Positions 27,332-35,574 of a stretch of 64,000 nt of DNA are shown in pieces. The notes under the pieces are model-generated. The model was not told the origin of the DNA. It did not search any database and was given only the letters and a program-made list of their open reading frames with translations. Source of the DNA: Roseospira visakhapatnamensis (lineage in GTDB: Bacteria; Pseudomonadota; Alphaproteobacteria; Rhodospirillales; Rhodospirillaceae); the NCBI RefSeq assembly GCF_014197915.1, contig NZ_JACIGK010000019.1:1-64000 (forward strand). The letters run 5' to 3'. The first letter of the stretch is position 1; the number at the start of each line of letters is the position of its first letter. Made by a program: the position numbers and the translations under genes.

Positions 27332-29734
27332 ATGCCCGATCCTCTCGCCTCCGCGCGGACGCGCACCCCGGCCTCCACCACCTCGGCGCCGTCGTCCCGC
27401 GCGCTGCTCGTGGAGGGCCTGCGCCGGCACAAGGCGGGACAGGTCCGCGAGGCGCTGGCGCTCTATCGGCGGGCCGTCATCCTGGATCCCGGACTCACCG
27501 ATGGCTGGCACATGCTGGGCGCCGCGTCGTTGCAGCAAGGCGACGCGGAGGCGGCGCTCGCACCGCTGGAGCGCAGCCGCCATCTGGCACCGCGCGACGC
27601 CTTGCTTCAGGCCAATCTGGCCCACGCGTGGCGCGCGCTGGGATGTCATGCCGAGGCCGCCGCCGCCCTGGCGACGGCCATCGCGCTGGACCCGGCGCGC
27701 GCCGAACCCTGGCAGGACCTGGGGCTGATGGCCGCCGAACGGGGCCTGCGTCACGACGCCGAACGGTGCCTGGCCCATGCCGCCCATCTGCGTCCCGAGC
27801 CCGGCGCCCTGGTCCGCCACGCCAACGCCCTGCTGGCGCTGGGGCGACGCGACCGGGCCGAGAACCGCCTGGGTATCGCCCTGCGCCTGACCCCGGATCA
27901 CCTGGGGGCACGCCTGGCCCGGGCCGGAGCCCGCCGGGCGCTGGGCGATATCGATGGCGCGCTCGCCGATGCCCGCGCGGCGGTGGCGCTGAGCCCCAAC
28001 GCGCCCGGCCCGGCCGGCGCCCTCGGCACCGCGCATCTTCACGGCGGACGGCTGCCCGAGGCCATTCGCTGGCGGGGCCGCGCCGCCCGGCTGGCCCCGG
28101 CGAAGGGAACCTCCTGGCTGGACCTGGGACAGGCCGCCATCGCCGTGGGCCCGGGCGAGTCGGCGGCCACGGCCCTGAAACGCGCGGTGGCCGCCGATCC
28201 GGCCCTGCCGGCCGCCTACGACGCGTTGGCCGAGGTCCGCCGGCGCCAGGGCCAGTGGGCGGCGGCCCGGCGGCTGCTCGACTGGCGGCTGCGGCTGGCG
28301 CCGGACCCGGCGGTCAGCCTGCGCCGCGCCCTGCACCTGCCCGTCATGCCTGAGTCCGAGGCCGCCCTGGACGCCGCCCACGAGCGCCTGCTGGCCGACC
28401 TGGACGCGCTGGAGACCGACGCGACCCCGCGCGGTCCGAACGCCGATCCCCTGGCCGCGCTGGCCGTCTCGCCCGATGCCCTGGAGGGCCACGGCCGGGA
28501 CACCGCCGCCGTCATGAGCCGCGTGGCCCAGGTGGCGCGCGGCCTGTGTCCCGGGCTGACGCATACGGCGCGCCTGGCGGCCGCGCCTCTGGCCGATGCC
28601 CCGTTGCGTCTGGTCGTGCTGCTGCCGCCCGAGGACCCCGCGCCCCAGGACAGCCTGGCCCCCCTGGCGGCCCGCCTGAGCCCGGATCTGGCGGCACGCC
28701 CCGACCTGTCGGTCACCGTGCTGCGCCCGCCGGGCGCGCCCTCGATCATCGCCACGGACCCGGCGTCGGCGGCCGGCGCGACCACGCCGCTGCCCGCCGA
28801 CCTGGACCAGGCCCGGGCGATGATCGCCGACCTGCGGCCCGACGGCCTGCTGGCGGTCGACCCGATGGCGTCGCCGTTGACGTGGGCGCTGGTGTTCGGG
28901 CGCCTGGCGCCGGTGCAGGCCATGATCCTCGGCCGCCCGGCCACCAGCGGCATCGCCACCCTGGACTATGTGCTGACCGCCGCCGCGTGGCACGACGCCG
29001 AGGCCCAGCGGCGGCACACGGAACGGCTCATCCGCCTGCGGGGCCTGCCCCTGCGCCTGCCGTCGGCCCCGCCCCATGCCAGCCTCCGCCGCGCCGACCT
29101 GGGCCTGCCCCCCCCGGGCGAGGCGCGCCTGTATCTGGCGCTCGCCGATCCGGGACGGTTCCCCCCCCTCCATGACCGGGCCTGGGTCGACTTGCTGCGA
29201 CGGGACACCCGCGGGGTCCTGATGCTGCCCGGGGGGCCGCACCGATCGCTGGCCCAAAGGCTGCTGGACCGCTGGCGGCGCCTTGAGGGCGGACCGGCCG
29301 TCCTGGACCGGGTGCGGGTGCTGCCGTCGCTGCGCCGGCCGCACCTGCTGGGCGTGGCCCGCCTGGCCGATGCCGTGCTGGACGCCCCCGGGGCGGGAGC
29401 GGGCGCCACGGTGATGGAAGCGATGACCCTGGGCGTGCCGGCCGTCACCTTGGCCGGGTCGCCGCCGGGCACGGGCGTCGTCGCCGGGCTGTACCGGCAC
29501 TGGGGCATCACCGACCTCGTGGCCCGCGATCCCGTGCATTTCGTCAACCTGGCGCTGCGGCTCGCCCGGCACGAGGACTGGCGGCGCGAGATCGGCGCCC
29601 GGCTGGCCCAGGCCGCCCTGGATCCGGACGCGGGCGCGGCCGTCGCCGCCGAGATCGCCCTGTTCTTCCGCGTCGCCCGCGAGGCCGCCGCCGAGGGGCG
29701 TCGTCTGACCGCCTGGCCCGGCGACGATGCCTAG
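27332..29734 (+). CDS. TPR-repeat SPINDLY/O-GlcNAc-transferase-like protein (GT41 type)
   Basis: An 800-residue protein. From about residue 25 to 345 it consists of nine or so tetratricopeptide repeats, for example ALALYRRAVILDPGLTDGWHMLGAAS. The C-terminal half, from about residue 400, has the two-lobed GT-B layout of bacterial SPINDLY-like proteins, with ILGRPATSGIATLDYVLTA and the nucleotide-sugar-side segment GAGATVMEAMTLGVPAVTL near residue 690. Several motifs are weaker than in true O-GlcNAc transferases, so activity is not certain. It starts at ATG 27332, divergent from cobQ. It may glycosylate proteins or work with the nearby glycosyltransferases. Confidence 0.82.
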   Translation: MPDPLASARTRTPASTTSAPSSRALLVEGLRRHKAGQVREALALYRRAVILDPGLTDGWHMLGAASLQQGDAEAALAPLERSRHLAPRDALLQANLAHAWRALGCHAEAAAALATAIALDPARAEPWQDLGLMAAERGLRHDAERCLAHAAHLRPEPGALVRHANALLALGRRDRAENRLGIALRLTPDHLGARLARAGARRALGDIDGALADARAAVALSPNAPGPAGALGTAHLHGGRLPEAIRWRGRAARLAPAKGTSWLDLGQAAIAVGPGESAATALKRAVAADPALPAAYDALAEVRRRQGQWAAARRLLDWRLRLAPDPAVSLRRALHLPVMPESEAALDAAHERLLADLDALETDATPRGPNADPLAALAVSPDALEGHGRDTAAVMSRVAQVARGLCPGLTHTARLAAAPLADAPLRLVVLLPPEDPAPQDSLAPLAARLSPDLAARPDLSVTVLRPPGAPSIIATDPASAAGATTPLPADLDQARAMIADLRPDGLLAVDPMASPLTWALVFGRLAPVQAMILGRPATSGIATLDYVLTAAAWHDAEAQRRHTERLIRLRGLPLRLPSAPPHASLRRADLGLPPPGEARLYLALADPGRFPPLHDRAWVDLLRRDTRGVLMLPGGPHRSLAQRLLDRWRRLEGGPAVLDRVRVLPSLRRPHLLGVARLADAVLDAPGAGAGATVMEAMTLGVPAVTLAGSPPGTGVVAGLYRHWGITDLVARDPVHFVNLALRLARHEDWRREIGARLAQAALDPDAGAAVAAEIALFFRVAREAAAEGRRLTAWPGDDA

Positions 29735-29883
29735 CGCACTTTCGATCCGTCCGGACCACCGCGCGGCCGACGCGCGCGGTTGCCAGGATGTCCGGCCCGG
29801 CCCATATTCCCGGCATCGTCGCGCCCCCGGGCGCGCAAACATGACGCCATGCGAACCCCAGCACCGACGGAAGGAGACCCATC

Positions 29884-30138
29884 ATGTCGAACGGCGGACC
29901 GAAGATTCTCGACGATCTCGGCCGTGTCGCCGGGGGCGCCCTGGGGGCGCTGGGCGGACTGCGCAGCGAGATCGAGGAACTGGTGCGGCAGCGCGTGGAG
30001 CGGACCGCCCACGATCTGAATCTGGTCACCCGCGAGGAATTCGAGGCCGTGCACGAGATGGCCGCCGAGGCCCGCGCGGAAAACGAGCGCCTGGCCGCCC
30101 GCCTCGCCGCCCTGGAAGCCGCCCGGGACAACACGTGA
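29884..30138 (+). CDS. ubiK: Accessory factor UbiK family protein (BMFP domain)
   Basis: An 84-residue protein with a possible amphipathic N-terminal helix (residues 8-25, glycine- and leucine-rich) and a C-terminal coiled coil (about 45-80, with the conserved VTREEFE entry and heptads ENERLAARLAALE). This is the YqiC/UbiK family; UbiK assists the ubiquinone-synthesising UbiJ complex in enterobacteria and fuses membranes in vitro. The start follows AAGGAG by seven bases. It stands alone after the TPR gene. Confidence 0.88.
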   Translation: MSNGGPKILDDLGRVAGGALGALGGLRSEIEELVRQRVERTAHDLNLVTREEFEAVHEMAAEARAENERLAARLAALEAARDNT

Positions 30139-30618
30139 TCGTCCCCCATGTCACAGGCCATGTCAGGGGCCGTGTCGCGGACCCCGAGGTCCGGTCACGC
30201 GCCATGACGAAGCCCCCCTCGCGCGGCCGGCAAGACCCCGATCGAACCGGGGAATAGGCCGTTTGCTCGACTTGCATCCACCCCCTGAACCCTGCTAACC
30301 GGAGGCCACGGGTGGGCATGGCGTGTCACGATCGTTTCACGCCGCCCGCCCAGACCCGGACCTTGCACTCACGCGGGTCCTTTGACATGGTGTTCTGGTG
30401 GCCGGAGTAAGCAGTGGACCCCATATGTTGACGTCGGTCCGTTGGTGCGCGGTCGTCCGTGGGGCCGCGATACCACCGAGGACGATGGCGCGGATGATGA
30501 ACCGTGGCGGTCCCATCCCGGACCTCAGGCCAAGGCGAATCGGCGACCAAAGGGTACGGCCCTCGCCGTCGCAGCGCGCGCGCGACCGCAGCAACCCCGT
30601 CCACCATGGGAGGGCGCG
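30139..30618. other. Intergenic region upstream of the YbjN-like gene
   Basis: No gene is seen in 480 bases. Directly after ubiK there are short palindromes such as ACCCCGATCGAACCGGGG near 30236, which may stop transcription. At 30382-30387 TTGACA is followed after 17 bases by GAGTAA (30405-30410), a possible promoter for the YbjN-proC pair with a leader of about 200 bases. The -10 match is weak. Confidence 0.4.
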
Positions 30619-31119
30619 ATGACCATCACGGCGATCCGGGCCGATTCGAAGACCGCCAACCCGCTCGACCTCATCGAACAGTTCCTGTCGGTCAAGGAGT
30701 GGGTGTTCGACCGTCGCGGCGAGGACGAGATGGTCGTGGAGGTTCCCAGCCAATGGTGCAACCTGGGTCTGTTCCTGGCCTGGTCCGAGGAACTGGGCGC
30801 CCTGCACCTGTCCTGTGCCTTCGACATGCGCGTGCCGGAAGGACGCCGCGCCGCCGTCTTCGAGTTGCTCGCGCACCTGAACGAACGCATGTGGCTGGGC
30901 CATTTCGCGCTGTGGACCGAGGAAGGCGCGCCCATGTTCCGCCACACCGTGCTGTTGGGCGAGCGCCGCATCGCCGCCGACGAGGCGCGGGAGTTGATGG
31001 ACATCGCCATCGGCGAGTGCGACCGCTTCTATCCCGCCTTCCAGTTCGTCATCTGGGGCGGCAAGAGCCCCGCCGAGGCCATCGCCGCCGCGCTTCTGGA
31101 TACCGCCGGCGAGGCATGA
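30619..31119 (+). CDS. YbjN domain-containing protein
   Basis: A 166-residue protein of the alphaproteobacterial YbjN group (fold related to type III secretion chaperones). Typical parts are LDLIEQFLSVKEWVFDR at the N-terminus, the strand QWCNLGLFLAWSEELGALHLSCAFDM and LNERMWLGHFALW in the middle, and the end with FQFVIWGGKSPAEAI. The biochemical role of this family is not established. The start at 30619 has GGGAGG eight bases upstream; the frame is open further upstream but without such a site. It ends four bases before proC, so the two are cotranscribed, an arrangement common in this class. Confidence 0.88.
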   Translation: MTITAIRADSKTANPLDLIEQFLSVKEWVFDRRGEDEMVVEVPSQWCNLGLFLAWSEELGALHLSCAFDMRVPEGRRAAVFELLAHLNERMWLGHFALWTEEGAPMFRHTVLLGERRIAADEARELMDIAIGECDRFYPAFQFVIWGGKSPAEAIAAALLDTAGEA

Positions 31120-31123
31120 GACC

Positions 31124-32038
31124 ATGACCGTTCCACCCGTGACGTCGTCGCCAGAGACGCCCCCGGAGGTGCTCCCCACGGCGCCCCCCTCCGAGACCGG
31201 CACGCCGGACGGCGCGCTCGACCGCGCGGCCCTGGGCGCGGCCCGCGTGTGGCTGGTGGGCGCCGGCAAGATGGGCGGCGCCCTGCTGACCGGGTGGTTG
31301 CGGCGCGGCCTGCCGCCGGCCCACCTCACCGTCATCGATCCGGCCGCGCCGACGCCGGCCGGGGGCGTGCGGGGGGTGCCCGACACCGCCGCGCTGGCCG
31401 ACGCCCCGGCGCCCGACGTGGTGGTGCTGGCCGTCAAGCCCCAGCTCATGGATCAGGTCCTGCCCGCCTACCGGTCCCTGGGCGGCACGGCCACGGTGTT
31501 CCTGTCGGTGGCCGCCGGCAAGCGCATCGCCAGCGTCGAACGGATCCTGGGGCCGGAAACCCCGGTGGTGCGAACCATCCCCAACACCCCCGCCGCCGTG
31601 CATCGCGGCATGACCGTGGCCTGCGCCAACGACCGGGTGACCCCGCTGGGACGGGCGCTGTGCGAGGCGCTGTTGCGCGCCGTCGGGGACGTCGCCTGGG
31701 TCGAGGACGAAGATCTGATCGACGCCGTCACCGCCGTTTCCGGCAGCGGCCCGGCCTATGTCTTCCTGCTGGCCGAGTGCCTGGCCGAGGCCGGCGCCCA
31801 GGCGGGCCTGCCGCCCGGCCTGGCGGCCCGCCTGGCGCGGGCCACCGTCGCCGGAGCCGGCGCCCTAATGGACCACGCCACCGAGGATCCGGCGACCCTG
31901 CGGCGCAATGTGACCAGCCCGAACGGCACCACGGCCGCCGCCCTGTCCGTTCTGATGGACGAGACGCGGGGATTGCCGCCCCTGATGACGGACGCCGTCG
32001 CGGCCGCCACACAGCGGTCGCGCGCCCTGGCCGGGTAA
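31124..32038 (+). CDS. proC: Pyrroline-5-carboxylate reductase
   Basis: It makes the last step of proline synthesis, reducing pyrroline-5-carboxylate with NAD(P)H. The 304-residue protein has an N-terminal extension of about 40 Pro/Thr-rich residues before the Rossmann motif VWLVGAGKMGGALL (about 43-56). VVVLAVKPQLMDQVL near 105 and the C-terminal signature TAVSGSGPAYVFLLAECLAEAG near 205, with NGTTAAAL, complete the set. A later start would fit the usual 265-275 residue length, but none with a better ribosome binding site is visible. Confidence 0.95.
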   Translation: MTVPPVTSSPETPPEVLPTAPPSETGTPDGALDRAALGAARVWLVGAGKMGGALLTGWLRRGLPPAHLTVIDPAAPTPAGGVRGVPDTAALADAPAPDVVVLAVKPQLMDQVLPAYRSLGGTATVFLSVAAGKRIASVERILGPETPVVRTIPNTPAAVHRGMTVACANDRVTPLGRALCEALLRAVGDVAWVEDEDLIDAVTAVSGSGPAYVFLLAECLAEAGAQAGLPPGLAARLARATVAGAGALMDHATEDPATLRRNVTSPNGTTAAALSVLMDETRGLPPLMTDAVAAATQRSRALAG

Positions 32039-32558
32039 CGGAGTCTCCGCCGGGGACGGCGTCCGAGGCGTCTTGCGGACCGCCGCGACCGAGGGCCGGT
32101 GACGGCGTCTACGCGGCGACCTCGAAAAAAACGCATCGCAAGAGAAAGTCCCGATTTCTTTCGCGGACATCTCCTCGCGCCGCTGCCGTGAGCCCTGGGA
32201 CCCGCACCCTATGAAGCGTAGGTTCGGGGGGCCTAACACACCATGTTGTGGGTGGAACCGCGCTCCCACGGTTCCGGCACCGCCCACACCGCAAAGCAGA
32301 TCAAGGCTCCTCGAGGATTAAGGTGTGATGGTCGCCACAAACATCAAGGCAAACGGGTGGTAACCTCAGGAGCGTGCACGGATGGAGTCGGTTTTGGTTT
32401 CCGTTGGCACAAAGGTGTGGTTTACTTTTCATTAAATTGATCATTCATGCGCTCGGGTAGCGCTTGCACAGTCCTTGCCGGGCTCGATCGGGAGAGTCTC
32501 GCGGGAGATCCGCCGCAGAAGCGGCGGTCACTTGTGCGGGAGTGACGGAGAAGACGTC
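32039..32558. other. Long intergenic region with an AT-rich promoter-like part
   Basis: No convincing gene lies in these 520 bases. GGAACCG (32254-32260) and CGGTTCC (32269-32275) form a perfect hairpin. The segment 32330-32450 is much poorer in GC than the surroundings. TTGGCA at 32404-32409 followed 17 bases later by TTTCAT is a possible promoter for the gene at 32559. A 65-codon frame at 32243-32440 has no ribosome binding site or family. Confidence 0.4.
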
Positions 32559-33287
32559 ATGACTGTTTCTGGGTTGCCTCAATCGACCGCGCCGGTCTTA
32601 CCCATCGATCCCGCCACGGCGGGACGCGGTGTCGGCGCGCGTCGCTCCCTTCTCGACCAGGGCGCCAGCGGAGCGGCGGGTCTCGCGTCGTTCCGACGTC
32701 TTGATCTGACGACCCAGACGCCTCCGCCCCCAACGCCGGCCGCCCAGACGCCGACACCGTCCACCGTCGGACGGACGGGCCCGGAGGCCCGCCCACGGCC
32801 CGACATCGCGGCGGGAGACCGACCCCGCGAGGACCGGGCGAGCCCCGACGCCCGCGAGGCGGCGACGGCGGCGCCCGGCACGACCCAGGGATCGAGCGGC
32901 CGGGGATCCAGCCTGCTGGACACCCTGCGGACGGGCCGCGTCTCGCTGCTGTCCGGTGCTCTCGGTTTCCTCGCGCAGTTGTTCGGCCAGAAGGCCGGCG
33001 CCGCCGCGCCGACGGCCGGGGCGGGCCGCGCGGACGCCGGCACCGCGACCACCCAGGCCGCCGATGTGTCCCGGGCCGTCTCGGCCGTCACAGACGACGG
33101 CGCCACCGACGCCGCCGAACGGATACCCCCGCCCTCGCGACTGGAAACCCGGACCGGCGTGGGAACCTACGACCTTGTGAACCGGCTGGTCGGTGCCTCC
33201 AGCGATACCCGCCGCGACGGCCGGATCGAACTCACGCTGTCCCTGCCGTTCGGACCGGTCTCCACGTCCATCGATCAGGTCGCCTGA
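32559..33287 (+). CDS. Hypothetical protein, low-complexity Pro/Thr/Ala-rich
   Basis: A 242-residue protein of no recognised family. About residues 10-125 are a disordered-looking stretch rich in Pro, Thr, Ala, Arg and Asp. A short hydrophobic part follows (SLLSGALGFLAQLFGQ, about residues 140-156), then another alanine/threonine-rich part. The last 40 residues (TYDLVNRLVGAS to the end SIDQVA) look folded, with a beta pattern in RIELTLSLPFGPVST. There is no signal peptide. The start at 32559 has GGAGAAG upstream. The long AT-rich leader suggests its own promoter. Confidence 0.6.
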   Translation: MTVSGLPQSTAPVLPIDPATAGRGVGARRSLLDQGASGAAGLASFRRLDLTTQTPPPPTPAAQTPTPSTVGRTGPEARPRPDIAAGDRPREDRASPDAREAATAAPGTTQGSSGRGSSLLDTLRTGRVSLLSGALGFLAQLFGQKAGAAAPTAGAGRADAGTATTQAADVSRAVSAVTDDGATDAAERIPPPSRLETRTGVGTYDLVNRLVGASSDTRRDGRIELTLSLPFGPVSTSIDQVA

Positions 33288-33497
33288 CATCCGCACCGGA
33301 CGAGCATGACTCCGCCGGCCATCGCCGGGTCCGATGCCTCAGACTCACGGACAGACACCGCGCCTCTCGTCTCTCGCCGGTGGCTCTCCTCACGGCGGCG
33401 CCGGCATCGCGCCGGTCGCCCGACACCCGACGTCCGATCCGCTGTCGGGCGGTGCCGGGATCTTGCGCCCCCGCACGGAAGCGGCTACGCCAGGGCC

Positions 33498-34319
33498 ATG
33501 ACACACGATCCCGAGTCCATCGCCCGTCCCATCGACCGCCTTCTGGCCATCATGGCGCGCCTGCGCGATCCCCAGGGCGGGTGCCCCTGGGATGTGGAGC
33601 AGACCTTCGCCACCGTCGCCCCGCACACCATCGAGGAAGCCTATGAAGTCGCCGACGCCATCGAGCGCGACGACATGGCCGACCTGCGGGACGAGTTGGG
33701 CGATCTGCTTCTTCAGGTCGTGTTCCACGCCCGCATGGCCGAGGAAGCCGCCCTGTTCGACTTCGACGCCGTGGCGACGGCCATCGCCGACAAGCTGGTC
33801 CGGCGTCACCCCCATGTGTTCGACGCCGATGGGGTCGGCACCGTCAGCGTGATCGACGCGGCCGAACAGACGGAGTCCTGGGAAGCACAGAAAACCCGCG
33901 AGCGTGCCGAGAAGGCCCATCACGGCGTCCTTGACGGCCTGACCGTGGGCCTTCCGGCGACCACCCGCGCGCAGAAGATGGGAAACAGGGTGGCCCGTGT
34001 CGGCTTCGACTGGCCCGACCCCACCCGCCTGCTGGACAAGGTGCAGGAAGAACTGGACGAGGTGCGGGCCGAGGTCAACGCCGGCGCCGGGCAGGCGCGA
34101 CTGGTCGACGAGGTCGGCGACCTGATGTTTACCTGCGTCCAGCTCGCCCGTAAGCTGAATGTGGATGCGGAGTCGGCACTCCGCCACACCAACAGAAAGT
34201 TCGAACGCCGGTTTCGCTATCTGGAAGAGCGACTGGACGCCGCCGGCCGCGACACCGACGACGCCTCCCTGGAGGAGATGGAACAGCTATGGCAACAGGC
34301 CAAGACGGTGGTCGGCTAG
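33498..34319 (+). CDS. mazG: Nucleoside triphosphate pyrophosphohydrolase
   Basis: It hydrolyses (d)NTPs to monophosphates and pyrophosphate, a house-cleaning role. The 273-residue protein has the usual tandem of two MazG domains: the first with PWDVEQTFATVAPHTIEEAYEV, then DELGDLLLQVVFHA; the second with EELDEVRAEV and DEVGDLMFTCVQLARKL. The metal-binding glutamates and aspartates are present in both. The start at 33498 is the ATG just before the fold. The TAG stop is also the first three bases of a repeat (34317-34424). Confidence 0.95.
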   Translation: MTHDPESIARPIDRLLAIMARLRDPQGGCPWDVEQTFATVAPHTIEEAYEVADAIERDDMADLRDELGDLLLQVVFHARMAEEAALFDFDAVATAIADKLVRRHPHVFDADGVGTVSVIDAAEQTESWEAQKTRERAEKAHHGVLDGLTVGLPATTRAQKMGNRVARVGFDWPDPTRLLDKVQEELDEVRAEVNAGAGQARLVDEVGDLMFTCVQLARKLNVDAESALRHTNRKFERRFRYLEERLDAAGRDTDDASLEEMEQLWQQAKTVVG

Positions 34320-34424
34320 AGCAAATCCCGAGCGATCCGAACCGGATCGCGACGACGATTTGCTTGAATATCAGAGTGATAGAGCATGGTGCGTGAGCCC
34401 AGGATCACGCACCATGCGCTCACG
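34317..34424 (+). repeat. Two-hairpin intergenic repeat (family 2), copy A
   Basis: It begins exactly at the mazG stop codon TAG. Hairpin one pairs AGCAAATC (34320-34327) with GATTTGCT (34357-34364) and has an inner stem GCGATCC/GGATCGC (34332-34338 with 34344-34350). Hairpin two is a perfect 13-base stem GCATGGTGCGTGA/TCACGCACCATGC (34384-34396 with 34405-34417, loop of eight). The 45 bases 34321-34365 are identical to the reverse complement of 57518-57562. The start codon of the next gene lies inside hairpin two. Confidence 0.9.
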
Positions 34425-35069
34425 GCCCCGCGCGGACGTCCCGGACCTGCACGATGGGGCCGCCGGGCGCGCGCGTGGTGGCGGATCCTCGTCACCGGAC
34501 TGATCCTTCTGCCGCTGGTCGCCAGTTGCTACGTCCCCGACGACTTCCTGGTCGAGGTTCGCGTCAACCGCCAGGGCGATTTCGGCATCACCTACTCCGG
34601 CACCCTGACCTGGGCGCCGTTGTGGGCCGACATCCGCAAGGGGGCGCTGTCGCCCGACGAGATCGCCGAGAAGGTGGAGAACATCCGGCGCGACCTGGAA
34701 CGCTATCCGGAGTTCAGCACGGTAGAACACGAGGGCGCGGGGCGCTTCCGCGTGTTCTACGAAACCACCGGACACGTGGACGGCGACGAAAGCTTCTACT
34801 TCCTGCGCGGTAATGCCCGCATCATCGCCATCCTGTCGCGCGAGGACGGCTTGCTCGTGGTGCGCACCCACGCCATCACCGACGACAACCGCCAGCGGCT
34901 CCAGGCCGTCGGCATGGACATGCGCGGCAAGATGCGGGTGGCCACCGACCGTCCGGTGCTGAGCCACAACGCCCAGGCCCGGGCCGACGGCCCGCAGGGC
35001 TTCGTCTATTACGACTGGGTGATCCGCAGCCTGAACGACCCGGCCCCGCGCATCGTCATGGCGCGATAG
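34386..35069 (+). CDS. Predicted lipoprotein of unknown function
   Basis: A 227-residue protein. An arginine-rich start (about residues 16-32) is followed by a hydrophobic core and the lipobox LVASC, with the modified cysteine near residue 48, so it should be anchored in a membrane and face the periplasm. The mature part, with YVPDDFLVEVRVNRQGDFGITYSGTL, is mixed alpha/beta, and I do not recognise a family. The only usable starts (ATG 34386 or GTG 34389) lie inside the second hairpin of the intergenic repeat, which is unusual and may lower translation. It ends within an 18-base tandem repeat. Confidence 0.72.
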   Translation: MVREPRITHHALTAPRGRPGPARWGRRARAWWRILVTGLILLPLVASCYVPDDFLVEVRVNRQGDFGITYSGTLTWAPLWADIRKGALSPDEIAEKVENIRRDLERYPEFSTVEHEGAGRFRVFYETTGHVDGDESFYFLRGNARIIAILSREDGLLVVRTHAITDDNRQRLQAVGMDMRGKMRVATDRPVLSHNAQARADGPQGFVYYDWVIRSLNDPAPRIVMAR

Positions 35070-35110
35070 GCATCCATGGCACGACAGGCGGGCATGGCTC
35101 GACAGGCGGA
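35057..35110 (+). repeat. Three 18-base tandem units across a stop codon
   Basis: Three units start with CATGGC at 35057, 35075 and 35093; the second and third differ at two of 18 positions, the first is more diverged. The first contains the last codons and stop of the lipoprotein gene. Confidence 0.65.
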
Positions 35111-35193
35111 CATCATCGGGCCGCCCGCGCACCGCCGCGTCCTCCACGGCCCCCAGGCGGCACGCATCCCAGACCCTTGGCCGACCCGTGATC

Positions 35194-35574
35194 CTACGCC
35201 GCGTCGTCGTCCTTGCTGGAGCGGCTGGAGGAGTTCACGTAGGCCACGGCCGCGTGTTCCGGACAGTAGGGCTTGGTGGGGATGGCCGGCTTGCCGCAGA
35301 AGTGGAAGCCGGGCTCCTTCGGGTCGCCCACGGGCCAGCGGCAGGTGTGCGCCGACAGGTCGATCACCGAACTGATGCGGCTGTCCTGTTTGGGTTGCTT
35401 CTGCTTGACCCGCTTGATCGGCGATGGACGGCCCTTCAGCCCCAGCCGGTGCGCCTTGCCCACCACCGCGTTCTTGGAGACGCCCAGCGCCTTGCCGATC
35501 TCACCCGTGGTCAGGCCCTCGCTCCACAGCCGTCTCAGGTCCTGCACCCGTTCATCGGTCCAAACGACACTCAT
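35194..35574 (-). CDS. gcrA: GcrA cell-cycle regulator
   Basis: A 126-residue alphaproteobacterial transcription factor that recruits sigma-70 RNA polymerase to promoters with CcrM-methylated GANTC sites. The N-terminal helix-turn-helix is diagnostic: MSVVWTDERVQDLRRLW, then TTGEIGKALGVSKNAVVGKAHRLGL. The C-terminal sigma-interacting part has TCRWPVGDPKEPGFHFCG and YCPEHAAVAY with its cysteines and histidine. ATG 35574 has AAAGGTG upstream; the longer frame to 35826 is not real. It is monocistronic. Confidence 0.95.
   Translation of the reverse strand: MSVVWTDERVQDLRRLWSEGLTTGEIGKALGVSKNAVVGKAHRLGLKGRPSPIKRVKQKQPKQDSRISSVIDLSAHTCRWPVGDPKEPGFHFCGKPAIPTKPYCPEHAAVAYVNSSSRSSKDDDAA

Noticed and set aside
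26720-29842. 1,040-codon leftward frame across the TPR gene
   Set aside because: Gly/Arg/Gln-rich shadow typical of GC-rich DNA; the plus-strand frame has clear TPR and GT-B motifs.
32243-32440. 65-codon frame in the intergenic region
   Set aside because: No ribosome binding site, no family, and its composition is that of the noncoding AT-rich leader.
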